A stretch of 22,648 nt of DNA from a virus: positions 1-22,648 of IMG/VR virus record IMGVR_UViG_3300043544_000172. The stretch is one strand, 5' to 3'. Made by a program: the position numbers and the translations under genes. The notes under the pieces were generated by a model, which was given only the letters and a program-made list of their open reading frames with translations, was not told the origin of the DNA and did no database searches. How positions within the stretch are numbered: position 1 is the first letter of the stretch; each line of letters begins with the position of its first letter. This document shows positions 14,922 to 21,846 of the stretch, in pieces.

Positions 14922-16383
14922 CCCGCGCCACCGCGTACCGCCCCGCCAGTTCCGAGAGGAGAAGGGCGGCCTCCATAAGCCCCGCCAACTCGGTTGGGTC
15001 GGCCTCGGGGATGAGGTCTATGAACCTTTGGCGGAGGGCCTCGTAGTCCCCGGCCTCCTCTATGGCCTGGAGGACGGCGTCCAGCCGCTTGCGCAAGAGG
15101 GGCACGGCCGCCCCGATGGCCTCGTCCGCCACCCGGTCAGCGTAGAGCTGGCCCTGCACAAAACCGCTGGAGAGGGCCACCCGGTCCCCCGAAGCCAGGC
15201 GCACGGTCTGGGTGGAGGCCTCCTGGGCCACCGGCACCCCGTAGGCTTCCAGGATGGCCCGGAGGTCCACCGGCGCCCCAGCCTGGGTAAGCCCCTGGAT
15301 GGCCTGGGCCAGCTTGGCCAGGGTCTCAGCCTCCACCCGGCGGTCCTCGGGGGGCGTGGTGTCCCACCGGGGCCAAGGGGCGAGGCGGGCGGACCCCCAG
15401 TTGTACTCGGCCCACCAACGGACGACTCCTTCCCGCAGAGAGGTGGCCAGGGCCTCGGCGTCCGCCTCCAGGAGGTCCTGGCGCACCATGTGGTGCACCT
15501 GGGCGGCGGCGTAGGAGCCCCCCTGGACCTCGGTGGTGAGGTTCTGGCCCAGGACGGCCACGGCGATGGCCCGGTCCGCCCAGGCGATGGCCGCCTCCCG
15601 GCCCCGCCACACCTCCCCCGAGGGGGAGAGGATGTCCATCTCGTAGCCTGGGGGGAGGACCAGCCCGGTGTCGGCTCCCATGTCGGCCAAGAGCCGGGCC
15701 AGGGCTTCCCGCTCCTCCTGGGCGCTCATCTCCCCGGCCTTGGCCACCCGCACCGCCCCCACCTCGTTGTCCCGGGCCCAGTAGCGGGCGGCGTCCAGCT
15801 TGATGAGCCAGGGCAGGGCGATGGCCCGCCACAGGCCCATCTCCCAGGGCCGCCTGGAGCCGTATGGGGTGTAGAGCCACCAGGCCCCCTCCTTCAGGGG
15901 GCGCTTGGGGTCCTCCCGGGTGCGCACGTACCAGCGCTCCTCCTGGGGGTCCCAAAACAGGTTCCGGGGGTGCCAGGGCTCCAGGTGGGGGAGAAGCCTC
16001 CCCGTCTCCTCGTCCTCCCGCCAGTCCAGGCGGGCCAGGCCCACCCCCAGAAGGAGCCCCCAGGCCAGGACCTGGTAGAGGGCCTCCTCGGGGGCGAAGC
16101 GGAAGAAGTCCAGCTCAAGGGCCCGGGCGATGGTCTTCCCCTCCCGGTCGTTGGGGCGCTCCACGGAGAACGGCAGGCCCAGGAGGCCCCGCACCCGCAC
16201 CCCCACCGTGGCCGCCACCCGGTCGTCCGCCAGCATGGCACCCACCAGGTCCGCCGCCGGGAGGAGGTTCCCCCCCATGGCGGCCCGGGTGGCGTAGGCC
16301 AGGTCTATGGGGGCCCACTCCCGCCACCCCCACGGGGAGGGCTCCCGAACGAGGTCGCTTAAGCTTCGTGGATTCTTCGCCAT
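14902..16383 (-). CDS. Portal protein (Mu gp29-like, DUF935), 493 aa
   Basis: Forms the dodecameric DNA gate of the head, between terminase and MuF genes as in Mu. Typical stretches are D-R-V-A-A-T-V-G-V-R-V-R-G-L-L-G-L-P-F, the WHPRNLFWDP block, DNEVGAVRVAK, and the segment around residues 255-300 (AIAVAVLGQNLTTEVQGGSYAAAQVH), which is highly characteristic of DUF935 portals. The C-terminus is helical. ATG at 16383 has a GGAGGAG ribosome site and overlaps the preceding small gene by 25 bases. Confidence 0.9.
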   Translation of the reverse strand: MAKNPRSLSDLVREPSPWGWREWAPIDLAYATRAAMGGNLLPAADLVGAMLADDRVAATVGVRVRGLLGLPFSVERPNDREGKTIARALELDFFRFAPEEALYQVLAWGLLLGVGLARLDWREDEETGRLLPHLEPWHPRNLFWDPQEERWYVRTREDPKRPLKEGAWWLYTPYGSRRPWEMGLWRAIALPWLIKLDAARYWARDNEVGAVRVAKAGEMSAQEEREALARLLADMGADTGLVLPPGYEMDILSPSGEVWRGREAAIAWADRAIAVAVLGQNLTTEVQGGSYAAAQVHHMVRQDLLEADAEALATSLREGVVRWWAEYNWGSARLAPWPRWDTTPPEDRRVEAETLAKLAQAIQGLTQAGAPVDLRAILEAYGVPVAQEASTQTVRLASGDRVALSSGFVQGQLYADRVADEAIGAAVPLLRKRLDAVLQAIEEAGDYEALRQRFIDLIPEADPTELAGLMEAALLLSELAGRYAVARDVAGQR

Positions 16384-16643
16384 ATCTCCTCCAGTTTAGG
16401 TCGGGCCAGGGCGTACTCCACCAGGGTGGGGCGGTCGGCGTGCAGGAAGCGGGCCAGGTCCCGGGCCTCTGGGCTGCGCTCTTCCTCGGGCAGGTGGAGC
16501 TCCAGGGCCTCCCGCAGGACCAGCCGCACGCGCTCCCAGGGGTACCAGCGCCCGGCCACGCGAATCCGGTAGCTCGCGGGCCGCCCCACCACGGGCTCCG
16601 CCCCCGCCCACCGCCCACTCCCAGGCGGTCCCGCCCGCCGCAT
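16359..16643 (-). CDS. Small protein of unknown function between terminase and portal (94 aa)
   Basis: Not recognised. I chose ATG at 16643 because TGAGGAG, overlapping the zinc-ribbon stop, precedes it by four bases, and the gene then begins right after its neighbour ends. The frame stays open 60 codons further upstream, inside the zinc-ribbon gene, but that part reads like a shadow. Residues 1-20 are Gly/Arg/Pro-rich; the rest has basic strands (YRIRVAGRWYPWERV), then two helices (VLREALELHLPEEE and AYLARP-like end). Possibly a structural accessory protein; no function is assigned. Confidence 0.65.
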   Translation of the reverse strand: MRRAGPPGSGRWAGAEPVVGRPASYRIRVAGRWYPWERVRLVLREALELHLPEEERSPEARDLARFLHADRPTLVEYALARPKLEEIWRRIHEA

Positions 16644-16651
16644 CCGGCTCC

Positions 16652-16870
16652 TCAGCGCTCCGTGGAAGGCGAGGGCCCAGCGCTCCCGGGCTCGTCCGTT
16701 AGTTCGTAGGTGTGAAAGATAAGCCCGCAGCGCCTGCACCTGTACCGCCTCACCAAAACCACGTCCGGCCATGCTCCCTCCAGTCCCACGCGGCCGCGGG
16801 ACTCCACTTCCCCGCTCCCGCATTTAGGGCAGGGCACCTTGGCGTAAACTATGCCGATTCTACGAGGCAT
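16652..16870 (-). CDS. Zinc-ribbon protein, 72 aa
   Basis: Two C-x-x-C pairs (C14/C17 and C45/C48, each followed by Gly) form a treble-clef or ribbon-like zinc site. Between them is a basic, beta-prone stretch, and an F-H-T-Y-E strand follows the second pair. The ATG shares its A with the TAA stop of the large terminase (TAATG), so the two are translationally coupled. Zinc ribbons of this size bind nucleic acid; Mu Com is one phage example, but I see no specific tie to Com. Function unknown; a link to packaging is suggested only by position. Confidence 0.75.
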   Translation of the reverse strand: MPRRIGIVYAKVPCPKCGSGEVESRGRVGLEGAWPDVVLVRRYRCRRCGLIFHTYELTDEPGSAGPSPSTER

Positions 16871-18150
16871 TATACACCACCCCGGAGCCCGCTCCAGCGC
16901 CCCGGCACCTTCAGAACCTGCCCGGTCCCCCTCGAGGCCCTCGCCGCGTCCAGGGCCAGGGCTAAGGCCATGACCAGGTCGTCGTGAAGCCCCTCGGGGG
17001 CGGAGTAGGCGTAGCCCCCCGAGGGTAGAGGGCGGGCCTCAAAGGCCCTTAGCTCGCCCAAGAGCTCGGCGTGGGGGTAGAGGAGGAGCTCCTGGGTCTC
17101 CAGGGCCGACTGGAGGCGCCCCACGAGGTTCTCCTTGGACCTGGTGCCCCGCCCGTCGTCCCTACCCCCGGTGATGCGGATGGGCCTCACCCGCGGCCAC
17201 TCGGCCCGGATGCCCTCCCAGGCGGCGTCCCCCACGCCGGTGGCGTCCACGTGGGCGTAGGCCTCGTAGCGGGCCAGGAGGCCCGCCACCTTCCGGGCGG
17301 TGAGGGTGTAGGAGAGCCCCCGCCACCTCTCCACCCGCACCAGCTCCAGCTGCGCCCCCAGGCGCAGGACCGCCACGGCGGTGTAGTCCTGGCTCCGGGC
17401 CAGGTCCACCCCGGCGGCGTAGCGCTCTCCCGGCCTCGGGTCCTCGGGGCCCTGGAGGAGGAGGGCGGCTTCCAAGGCGTCCTCGCTGAAGACCCGGCCC
17501 TCGGCGTCCACCCACTCGGCCAGGATCTCCTGGCGGTAGCGCTCCCGGGTCATGGTGGCGGCCATGCGGGCCAGCTCCTCCTGGGAGAGGAAGGGGTTGC
17601 GGTGGGAGGGCTCGTGGAAGTGGGCCCACGCCGGGTCGTCCAGGGTCAGGTTCCAGAGTTCATAGAAGGCGTTCCGCCCCTTGGGCGTGGACGCTATCCA
17701 GGCCGAGCCCAGGCGGTCCAAGAGGGTGGGGAGGATGGCCTCCTCCCAGACCCGTGCTAAACTGGGGGCGAAGGCGGCCTCGTCTATGATGGCGAGGTCA
17801 TAGGCCCTTCCCCTCCCTGGCACGTCCTTGGAGTCCAGGGACCAGAACTCTATGCGCCCCCCGGAAACGTAGCGGATGACGGGCTGGGGCCGCTCGGCGG
17901 CCCTGACCACCCCGGGCCTGGTTCGGCGCAGGAGCTCCTCGTAGGCCGGAGCTAGGAGGGAGTAGATGGGGGCGAACCAGCCCACCGCCTGCCCCCGCTC
18001 CGCCGCGGCCTGGGCCGCCAAACGGAGGAGGAGGGTCGTCTTCCCCCAGCGCCTCCCGCACCGGAGGATGTTGAACCGCTTGGCGGCCCCCACCACCTCC
18101 CGCTGGGCGGGGTGGAGGGGCGGAAAGACCAGGGGGATGACCCGCTTCAC
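16870..18150 (-). CDS. terL: Terminase large subunit, 426 aa
   Basis: DNA-packaging ATPase and nuclease. ATPase motifs: C-G-R-R-W-G-K-T-T (31-39, Walker A with the terminase-type Arg), L-A-I-I-D-E-A (119-125, Walker B with D123 and E124), and A-S-T-P-K-G (153-158, coupling motif). RNase H-like nuclease part: A-G-V-D-L (D249), D255, V-D-A-T-G-V-G-D (D302 and D308) and L-H-D-D-L-V-M-A (D390/D391). All key acids are present, so it should be active. Overlaps the small subunit by 4 bases (ATGA). Confidence 0.95.
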   Translation of the reverse strand: MKRVIPLVFPPLHPAQREVVGAAKRFNILRCGRRWGKTTLLLRLAAQAAAERGQAVGWFAPIYSLLAPAYEELLRRTRPGVVRAAERPQPVIRYVSGGRIEFWSLDSKDVPGRGRAYDLAIIDEAAFAPSLARVWEEAILPTLLDRLGSAWIASTPKGRNAFYELWNLTLDDPAWAHFHEPSHRNPFLSQEELARMAATMTRERYRQEILAEWVDAEGRVFSEDALEAALLLQGPEDPRPGERYAAGVDLARSQDYTAVAVLRLGAQLELVRVERWRGLSYTLTARKVAGLLARYEAYAHVDATGVGDAAWEGIRAEWPRVRPIRITGGRDDGRGTRSKENLVGRLQSALETQELLLYPHAELLGELRAFEARPLPSGGYAYSAPEGLHDDLVMALALALDAARASRGTGQVLKVPGRWSGLRGGV

Positions 18151-18482
18151 CCGTCCACTACCTTGAGCTCAACGCCCTCCAGGCTCACCTGCTCCACCCG
18201 CTCGGTGTAGCCCCGCTCCTTGCCGACGGTCTTCAGGACGAACATGACGGCCCAGGGCTTTCCCTGCAGGGCGGCCTGGATGAGGCGGCTCTCCACATCG
18301 TCCAGAATCTCGTCCCGGACCTCCCGCAGGAAGCCTTCCAGGCCGTGGCGCTGGATGGCGGCGTAGAGCCCCTGCCTGGTCACGCCCAGGGCCCGCGCGG
18401 CCACGGCCAGGACGCCCCGGGAGGCCCGGATGGCTTCCTCAACTTTCTTCTTGGTCAGCCTCTCCCTGGTCAGCTTTTTCAT
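18147..18482 (-). CDS. terS: Terminase small subunit-like HTH protein, 111 aa
   Basis: Directly upstream of the large subunit with a 4-base overlap. Residues about 12-45 form a helix-turn-helix (GVLAVAARALGVTRQGLYAAIQRHG), followed by a helical segment L-R-E-V-R-D-E-I-L-D-D-V-E-S-R-L and K-T-V-G-K-E-R-G-Y, all usual for small terminases, which recognise the packaging site and assemble into a ring. GGGAGGAGG ribosome site before the ATG at 18482. A regulator role is less likely because of the coupling to terL. Confidence 0.8.
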   Translation of the reverse strand: MKKLTRERLTKKKVEEAIRASRGVLAVAARALGVTRQGLYAAIQRHGLEGFLREVRDEILDDVESRLIQAALQGKPWAVMFVLKTVGKERGYTERVEQVSLEGVELKVVDG

Positions 18483-18507
18483 GCCTCCTCCCTTGTGTAA
18501 AAATGCA

Positions 18508-18864
18508 TCAACTCCGCTCCGCCTCCTTCACCACCAGCCGCACCTTTCCTGGCCGCTCAAAAGGACGCCGCTCCACGTACAGCACGGCCACTTGGTAGTC
18601 GTCTTTCAGGACTCCCGCCTTTACAAGAGCGTCCAGAAGGGCCTTTGTGATGTTGTCCAAGTCCCGCTTGCGGCGGTCTGGCGGGTGGGCGAACACGTAG
18701 ACCGCCACCTCCCCTGAGTAGCGCACCCCCTGGGCCTTCAGAACCGCCCAGGCCTCCTTGTACCACCCACGCGCTTGGGGAGAGAGGTAGCGGCCACGGT
18801 CTCTAGCTCCCCAATAGTGGTTGACTGAAGGGGGCCAGGGCAAAAGCACGTCCAGGGTCTTCAC
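18508..18864 (-). CDS. rusA: RusA-type Holliday-junction resolvase, 118 aa
   Basis: Dimeric endonuclease that cuts four-way junctions to clear branched phage DNA before packaging. N-terminal P-P-S-V-N-H-Y-W (11-18) and the catalytic block R-R-K-R-D-L-D-N-I-T-K-A-L-L-D-A-L (64-80) with D68 and D70, then K-D-D (87-89), match the RusA family. All active-site acids are present. GTG start at 18864 overlaps an upstream ORF by GTGA and has GGGGGTGA before it. Placement just ahead of terminase fits a debranching role. Confidence 0.92.
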   Translation of the reverse strand: MKTLDVLLPWPPSVNHYWGARDRGRYLSPQARGWYKEAWAVLKAQGVRYSGEVAVYVFAHPPDRRKRDLDNITKALLDALVKAGVLKDDYQVAVLYVERRPFERPGKVRLVVKEAERS

Positions 18865-19034
18865 GCTTCACCCCCTTTCCCCTCCTCCCGCGGGACCCCC
18901 CGGCCCTCCGAGGCCCCGCAGAGGAGGGGTGCTAGCCCCAGATTGTGGGGAGCCCCGTGGGTGAGGGGGCGGGGCCACCCCCCGAGTAGGCCGGTACCTC
19001 GGGCGTGACGCCCGTGAGGGTCAACCTCTGCCAT
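18861..19034 (-). CDS. Doubtful small ORF (57 aa) between DUF4326 gene and rusA
   Basis: Open frame from ATG 19034 (GAGGTG 7 bases before) to a TGA that makes a GTGA overlap with rusA, the same junction type used elsewhere in this operon. Against it: the protein is Gly/Pro/Arg/His-rich with no clear fold, third-base GC is lower than in neighbours, and it begins inside the upstream gene. It also contains a small perfect hairpin at 19000-19014. It may be a real tiny protein or just a translated spacer. Confidence 0.3.
   Translation of the reverse strand: MAEVDPHGRHARGTGLLGGWPRPLTHGAPHNLGLAPLLCGASEGRGVPREEGKGGEA
19000..19014. repeat. Short perfect hairpin CGGGCG-TGA-CGCCCG
   Basis: Six-base arms with a 3-base loop in the stretch between the DUF4326 gene and rusA. 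No T-run on either side, so not a standard terminator. Could stabilise or pause the transcript; in such GC-rich DNA it may be chance. Confidence 0.3.
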
Positions 19035-19356
19035 CCACACACACCTCAACTCGGTACCCCTTTCGTTCCAGCCGGGAGGCGATCTCCTCCGCCACCACCT
19101 CGGCGTGGCAAGGTTCAGGGGCGCACCAGCAGAGGAGCGTGAGCGTTTTCCTCTTCTCGGCCTCCCTTTCCAGCGCGGCTAGGGCCTGAGCTACTTTCCC
19201 CTCGCTCTTGACCCTAGAGAACCACTCGCGGTATCGCCGCACCGCCCCCTCCCGCCCAAACGCCTCCACCCGGTAAGGGTTCCCCAGGAGGGTCGGCCTA
19301 CCCACGTATCGCCCCTCCCTGGTGTTTTTGCGGTTGGCCACCCGGATAGAGATCAC
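19021..19356 (-). CDS. DUF4326 family protein, 111 aa
   Basis: The signature is clear: I-R-V-A-N (4-8), Y-V-G-R-P (17-21), L-G-N-P-Y (24-28), then C-W-C-A-P-E-P-C-H (76-84). C76, C78, C83 and H84 could bind a metal or act in catalysis. The family is common in phages and its function is not established. I place the start at GTG 19356 because it makes a GTGA overlap with the membrane-protein gene; ATG 19371 and GTG 19410 are alternatives. Confidence 0.85.
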   Translation of the reverse strand: MISIRVANRKNTREGRYVGRPTLLGNPYRVEAFGREGAVRRYREWFSRVKSEGKVAQALAALEREAEKRKTLTLLCWCAPEPCHAEVVAEEIASRLERKGYRVEVCVDGRG

Positions 19357-19523
19357 CTCAGCACCCCCCATATCAGGGCGATGACGCCCCACCAGAAGAG
19401 GAAGATCCACATGTACCCCACTACCGCCCCCTCGGGGCCCTGCCTGCCGCCCCTGAGAGCCCAGGCCACGGTGGCGATGGTGGCCAGAAGGGCCAGGAGG
19501 TAGCTGACCAGGATAGCCATCAT
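19353..19523 (-). CDS. Small two-span membrane protein (56 aa), possible holin
   Basis: Two hydrophobic helices (residues 3-23 and about 35-54) separated by a basic turn R-G-G-R-Q-G. The ATG at 19523 follows an ideal AGGAGGTGAT site with a 3-base spacer from its last T. A second in-frame start, GTG at 19550, overlaps the upstream stop by GTGA and would add nine residues containing four Glu. Size, two spans and paired starts resemble holins, but no lysin gene lies nearby, so function remains open. Confidence 0.7.
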   Translation of the reverse strand: MMAILVSYLLALLATIATVAWALRGGRQGPEGAVVGYMWIFLFWWGVIALIWGVLR

Positions 19524-19546
19524 CCCTATCACCTCCTCTTCCTCCT

Positions 19547-20224
19547 TCACGCCGCCTCTTCCCTGAATGCCAGCCCCCACGCCCGCCCGTGCCGGGCCAA
19601 AAGGCGGACCCACGGGCCTAGGTCCACCCACGGGTCCAGCCGGCTCACCCCGCGTCGGTTGCGGACGGCCAGGGCCACCAGCCAGGCCCGCCAGGCCCAG
19701 GCTTCGGCTTCGTTGGCCAGCTCCTCCTTCCTCGCTTCCCACTCCGGGTCCCCAAAGCGGCACGCGAAAAGGTGAGCCTCTCTGGAGCGGTGGGCCTGAG
19801 CCCACCGCTCCAGAGCCCTGACCTCTAGAGCCACGTGCTGACCCTCCTCCACGGCCTCCAGGAGGGCCGCCCAGGTGTAGCGCTCCAGGCCCCAGCGGAC
19901 GTAGCCCGAAAGCGCGTCGGTGAGGAGGCACCAGAAGGCGTAGGCCAGCCAGTAGGGCACGTTCCGCCCGATCTCCTCCTCCGCCTCAGCCCGCAGTTTG
20001 GCCTCGTAGGCCATGGCGAACTCCTCCCGGGCCTCGGGGGCGTTGTCCTGGGTGGTGATGAGGAAGTGGGCCAGGAGGTCCCGGTAGGCGTTCAGTTCCT
20101 CCCGGTGGCGGGCCAGGAAGGCTCGGGCGGCCTCGAAGTTCCCCACGAACTTGGGCCGCCCTCCCTCCACGGCGAGGGTCAGCCCCTCCTCGTCCAACGC
20201 CTTCACCAGCTCCGCCAGGCTCAT
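19547..20224 (-). CDS. TubC_N-like protein of unknown function, 225 aa
   Basis: Begins at ATG 20224 (GGGAGGTG ribosome site; ATGA overlap with helicase stop). Residues 1-50 (L-A-E-L-V-K-A-L-D-E-E-G-L-T-L, then A-R-H-R-E-E-L) look like a TubC_N-type docking domain, which also occurs at the ends of phage and plasmid replication proteins. The rest is helical, Trp- and Ala-rich (YWLAYAFWCLL near 105; WAWRAWLVALAV near 185). No catalytic motif is seen. Coupling to the helicase suggests a partner or loader, which is a guess. Confidence 0.7.
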   Translation of the reverse strand: MSLAELVKALDEEGLTLAVEGGRPKFVGNFEAARAFLARHREELNAYRDLLAHFLITTQDNAPEAREEFAMAYEAKLRAEAEEEIGRNVPYWLAYAFWCLLTDALSGYVRWGLERYTWAALLEAVEEGQHVALEVRALERWAQAHRSREAHLFACRFGDPEWEARKEELANEAEAWAWRAWLVALAVRNRRGVSRLDPWVDLGPWVRLLARHGRAWGLAFREEAA

Positions 20225-21846
20225 ACCCACACCTCCCCCCAGTACTCGTCCACCCTCGGCCACGGGTAGCCGTGCGGGGCCTTCCCCTGGTCCATGAGGA
20301 CCACCCTCTTTCTCGCCCTGGTCACCGCCACGTACATCAGGCGGTGAAGGGCGTCCGGGTTCTCCCTGAGCCCCTCCGCCGCCTTGCGGGTGTAGCCGGG
20401 CCAGACGTAGACGTGGTCGGCCTCACCGCCCTTCACGGAGTGGACGGTGCCGATCCACACCAGGGGCTTCCCGTGGAGGACCAGGTCCGGGTGGCGCGTG
20501 GCCACCATGAGGGCGCTCCGCATTCCCTTCGGGGCGCTCCCCAGCAGGTGGTCCAGGAGCCACCCCGGGTCCCTGGCCGCGATGTAAGGGCGGTGCTCCG
20601 GCCTAAAGACGCCCCATATAGGGTGGTCGTCGGGGACAACCGCCTCGTCCGGGAGGACGGCGATAGCCTCCAGAGCCTCCGCCTTCTTTCCCAAGAAGGG
20701 GACCCGGGTCAAATACTTGGCCCAGGCCTTCACGTCCTTCCCTAGGCGCTTCGGGAAGAGGAAGGCCCGGGCCTTCTGCCACCCGGCCCGCTCGTCATCG
20801 GGGAAGAGGTTGAGACTGTGGCGTTTGGGGGCGTAGGGGTTCCCCCACGGGAGGCCCTTCTCGGCCAGAACGCCCTTCAGGTCCTCCAGGTAGTAGCGCG
20901 TGGTGGCCAGGAAGAGCACGCTCTCCCCCCGCCGAATCGCCCCCTCGGCGTCCTCCACGGCCCAGCGGGGGGCATCGGGGGGCACGCGCAGGTAGGCGAC
21001 CTCACCCTCCTCCGGCCGGGGGCGGTAGCGCTTCTCGGCCCGGTTCCGCGCTCTCCCGATGATAGACTCGGCCAGCGCCTGGACCTTCGCCGGCACCCGG
21101 TAGGACTGGGAAAGCACGATCTCCCGGTCCACCGGGAAGGAGAGGAAGCTGGTGCCGTCCGCCCCCAGGTGGGCGTAGATGCTCTGGTCGTCGTCCCCCA
21201 CCAGCGCCGTGTAGCGGGTTCCGCTTGACCACTTCTTTACCAGCTCCAGCTGGAGGGGCGTGAGGTCCTGGGCCTCGTCCACGAAGAGGTAGTCCACGCC
21301 CAGGCCCGGCAGGACGAGGGCTCTCTCCAGCATGGCCGGGAAGTCCACCAGCCCCTCCTGGCTCATCCACGCCCTCCAGCGGGTCCAGAAGGCCCGCACC
21401 TCCTCGGGCCACTGGGCCATGGGCCGCATGGCGTTGCGGAGGTAGACCAGCTGGTCGTAGATCTGGTCGCCGGGGAGGCCTCCTTCCTCCTCGCTGTAGG
21501 GGTCCAGGGCGTCCACGGTGTTCCCGCGGTGGTCCACCCGGGGCGTCAGCCGCCACGTGTCCGGGACCTGGGCGTTCCATTGGGCGATCCGCTCCTTAGT
21601 GAGGGCCAGCTCGGGGTTGCCCAGGGCCCGGTAGGCCAAGGAGTGGATCGTGCCCAGGTTGTCCCGAGGCACCTGCCCGCCGATCCTAGCGGTAAACTCC
21701 TTGAACGCCGCCCTGGAGAAGGACGCCACGGCAATCGCCTCTCCAGGCACCCCACTTGTGACAAGCTTCTCCACTTCACCGGCCAACCAGGTAGTTTTCC
21801 CGGTGCCGGGCGGCCCGTAGACCCTCACGCGGTTAGAACCAGTCAT
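20221..21846 (-). CDS. UvrD/Rep-like superfamily 1 helicase, 541 aa
   Basis: All major SF1 motifs are present: G-P-P-G-T-G-K-T-T (11-19, Walker A), V-D-E-A-Q-D (189-194, motif II), G-D-D-D-Q-S-I-Y (217-224, motif III), Q-S-Y-R (247-250, motif IV), G-T-V-H-S-V-K-G (466-473, motif V) and M-Y-V-A-V-T-R-A-R (504-512, motif VI). It should unwind DNA 3' to 5'. It is shorter than host UvrD (about 700 residues). I use ATG 21846 (GGGGGGTGG before it), 14 bases inside the upstream gene; the 21 residues upstream of it look non-coding. It lies 27 bases from the mirror-symmetric repeat array. Confidence 0.92.
   Translation of the reverse strand: MTGSNRVRVYGPPGTGKTTWLAGEVEKLVTSGVPGEAIAVASFSRAAFKEFTARIGGQVPRDNLGTIHSLAYRALGNPELALTKERIAQWNAQVPDTWRLTPRVDHRGNTVDALDPYSEEEGGLPGDQIYDQLVYLRNAMRPMAQWPEEVRAFWTRWRAWMSQEGLVDFPAMLERALVLPGLGVDYLFVDEAQDLTPLQLELVKKWSSGTRYTALVGDDDQSIYAHLGADGTSFLSFPVDREIVLSQSYRVPAKVQALAESIIGRARNRAEKRYRPRPEEGEVAYLRVPPDAPRWAVEDAEGAIRRGESVLFLATTRYYLEDLKGVLAEKGLPWGNPYAPKRHSLNLFPDDERAGWQKARAFLFPKRLGKDVKAWAKYLTRVPFLGKKAEALEAIAVLPDEAVVPDDHPIWGVFRPEHRPYIAARDPGWLLDHLLGSAPKGMRSALMVATRHPDLVLHGKPLVWIGTVHSVKGGEADHVYVWPGYTRKAAEGLRENPDALHRLMYVAVTRARKRVVLMDQGKAPHGYPWPRVDEYWGEVWV

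Noticed and set aside
14722-16362. Long plus-strand open frame (546 codons) opposite the portal and MuF genes
   Set aside because: It mirrors codon positions of strong minus-strand genes in GC-rich DNA. The product is Gly/Pro/His-rich with no recognisable domain.
16644-16823. Longer start for the 94-residue gene (154 codons from 16823)
   Set aside because: The extra part lies wholly inside the zinc-ribbon gene and reads as Arg/Gly-rich shadow. A good ribosome site precedes ATG 16643.
13597-16862. 13-bp word TATGCCGATTCTA shared by the protease leader (13597-13609) and the start of the zinc-ribbon gene (16850-16862)
   Set aside because: In 22.6 kb a few 13-bp matches are expected by chance, and only two copies exist, one of them inside coding sequence. 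Not treated as an operator.
16866-16873. TATAAT directly at the zinc-ribbon start as a promoter
   Set aside because: The -10-like word is made by the terL stop and the ATG itself, no -35 partner was seen, and a start site there would cut off the gene's own start codon.
19524-19931. Upstream part of the open frame that contains the two-span membrane protein
   Set aside because: Residues before the GTG at 19550 are Gly/Pro/Arg-rich antisense-like sequence overlapping the TubC_N-like gene. Only the 3' part has ribosome sites and membrane spans.
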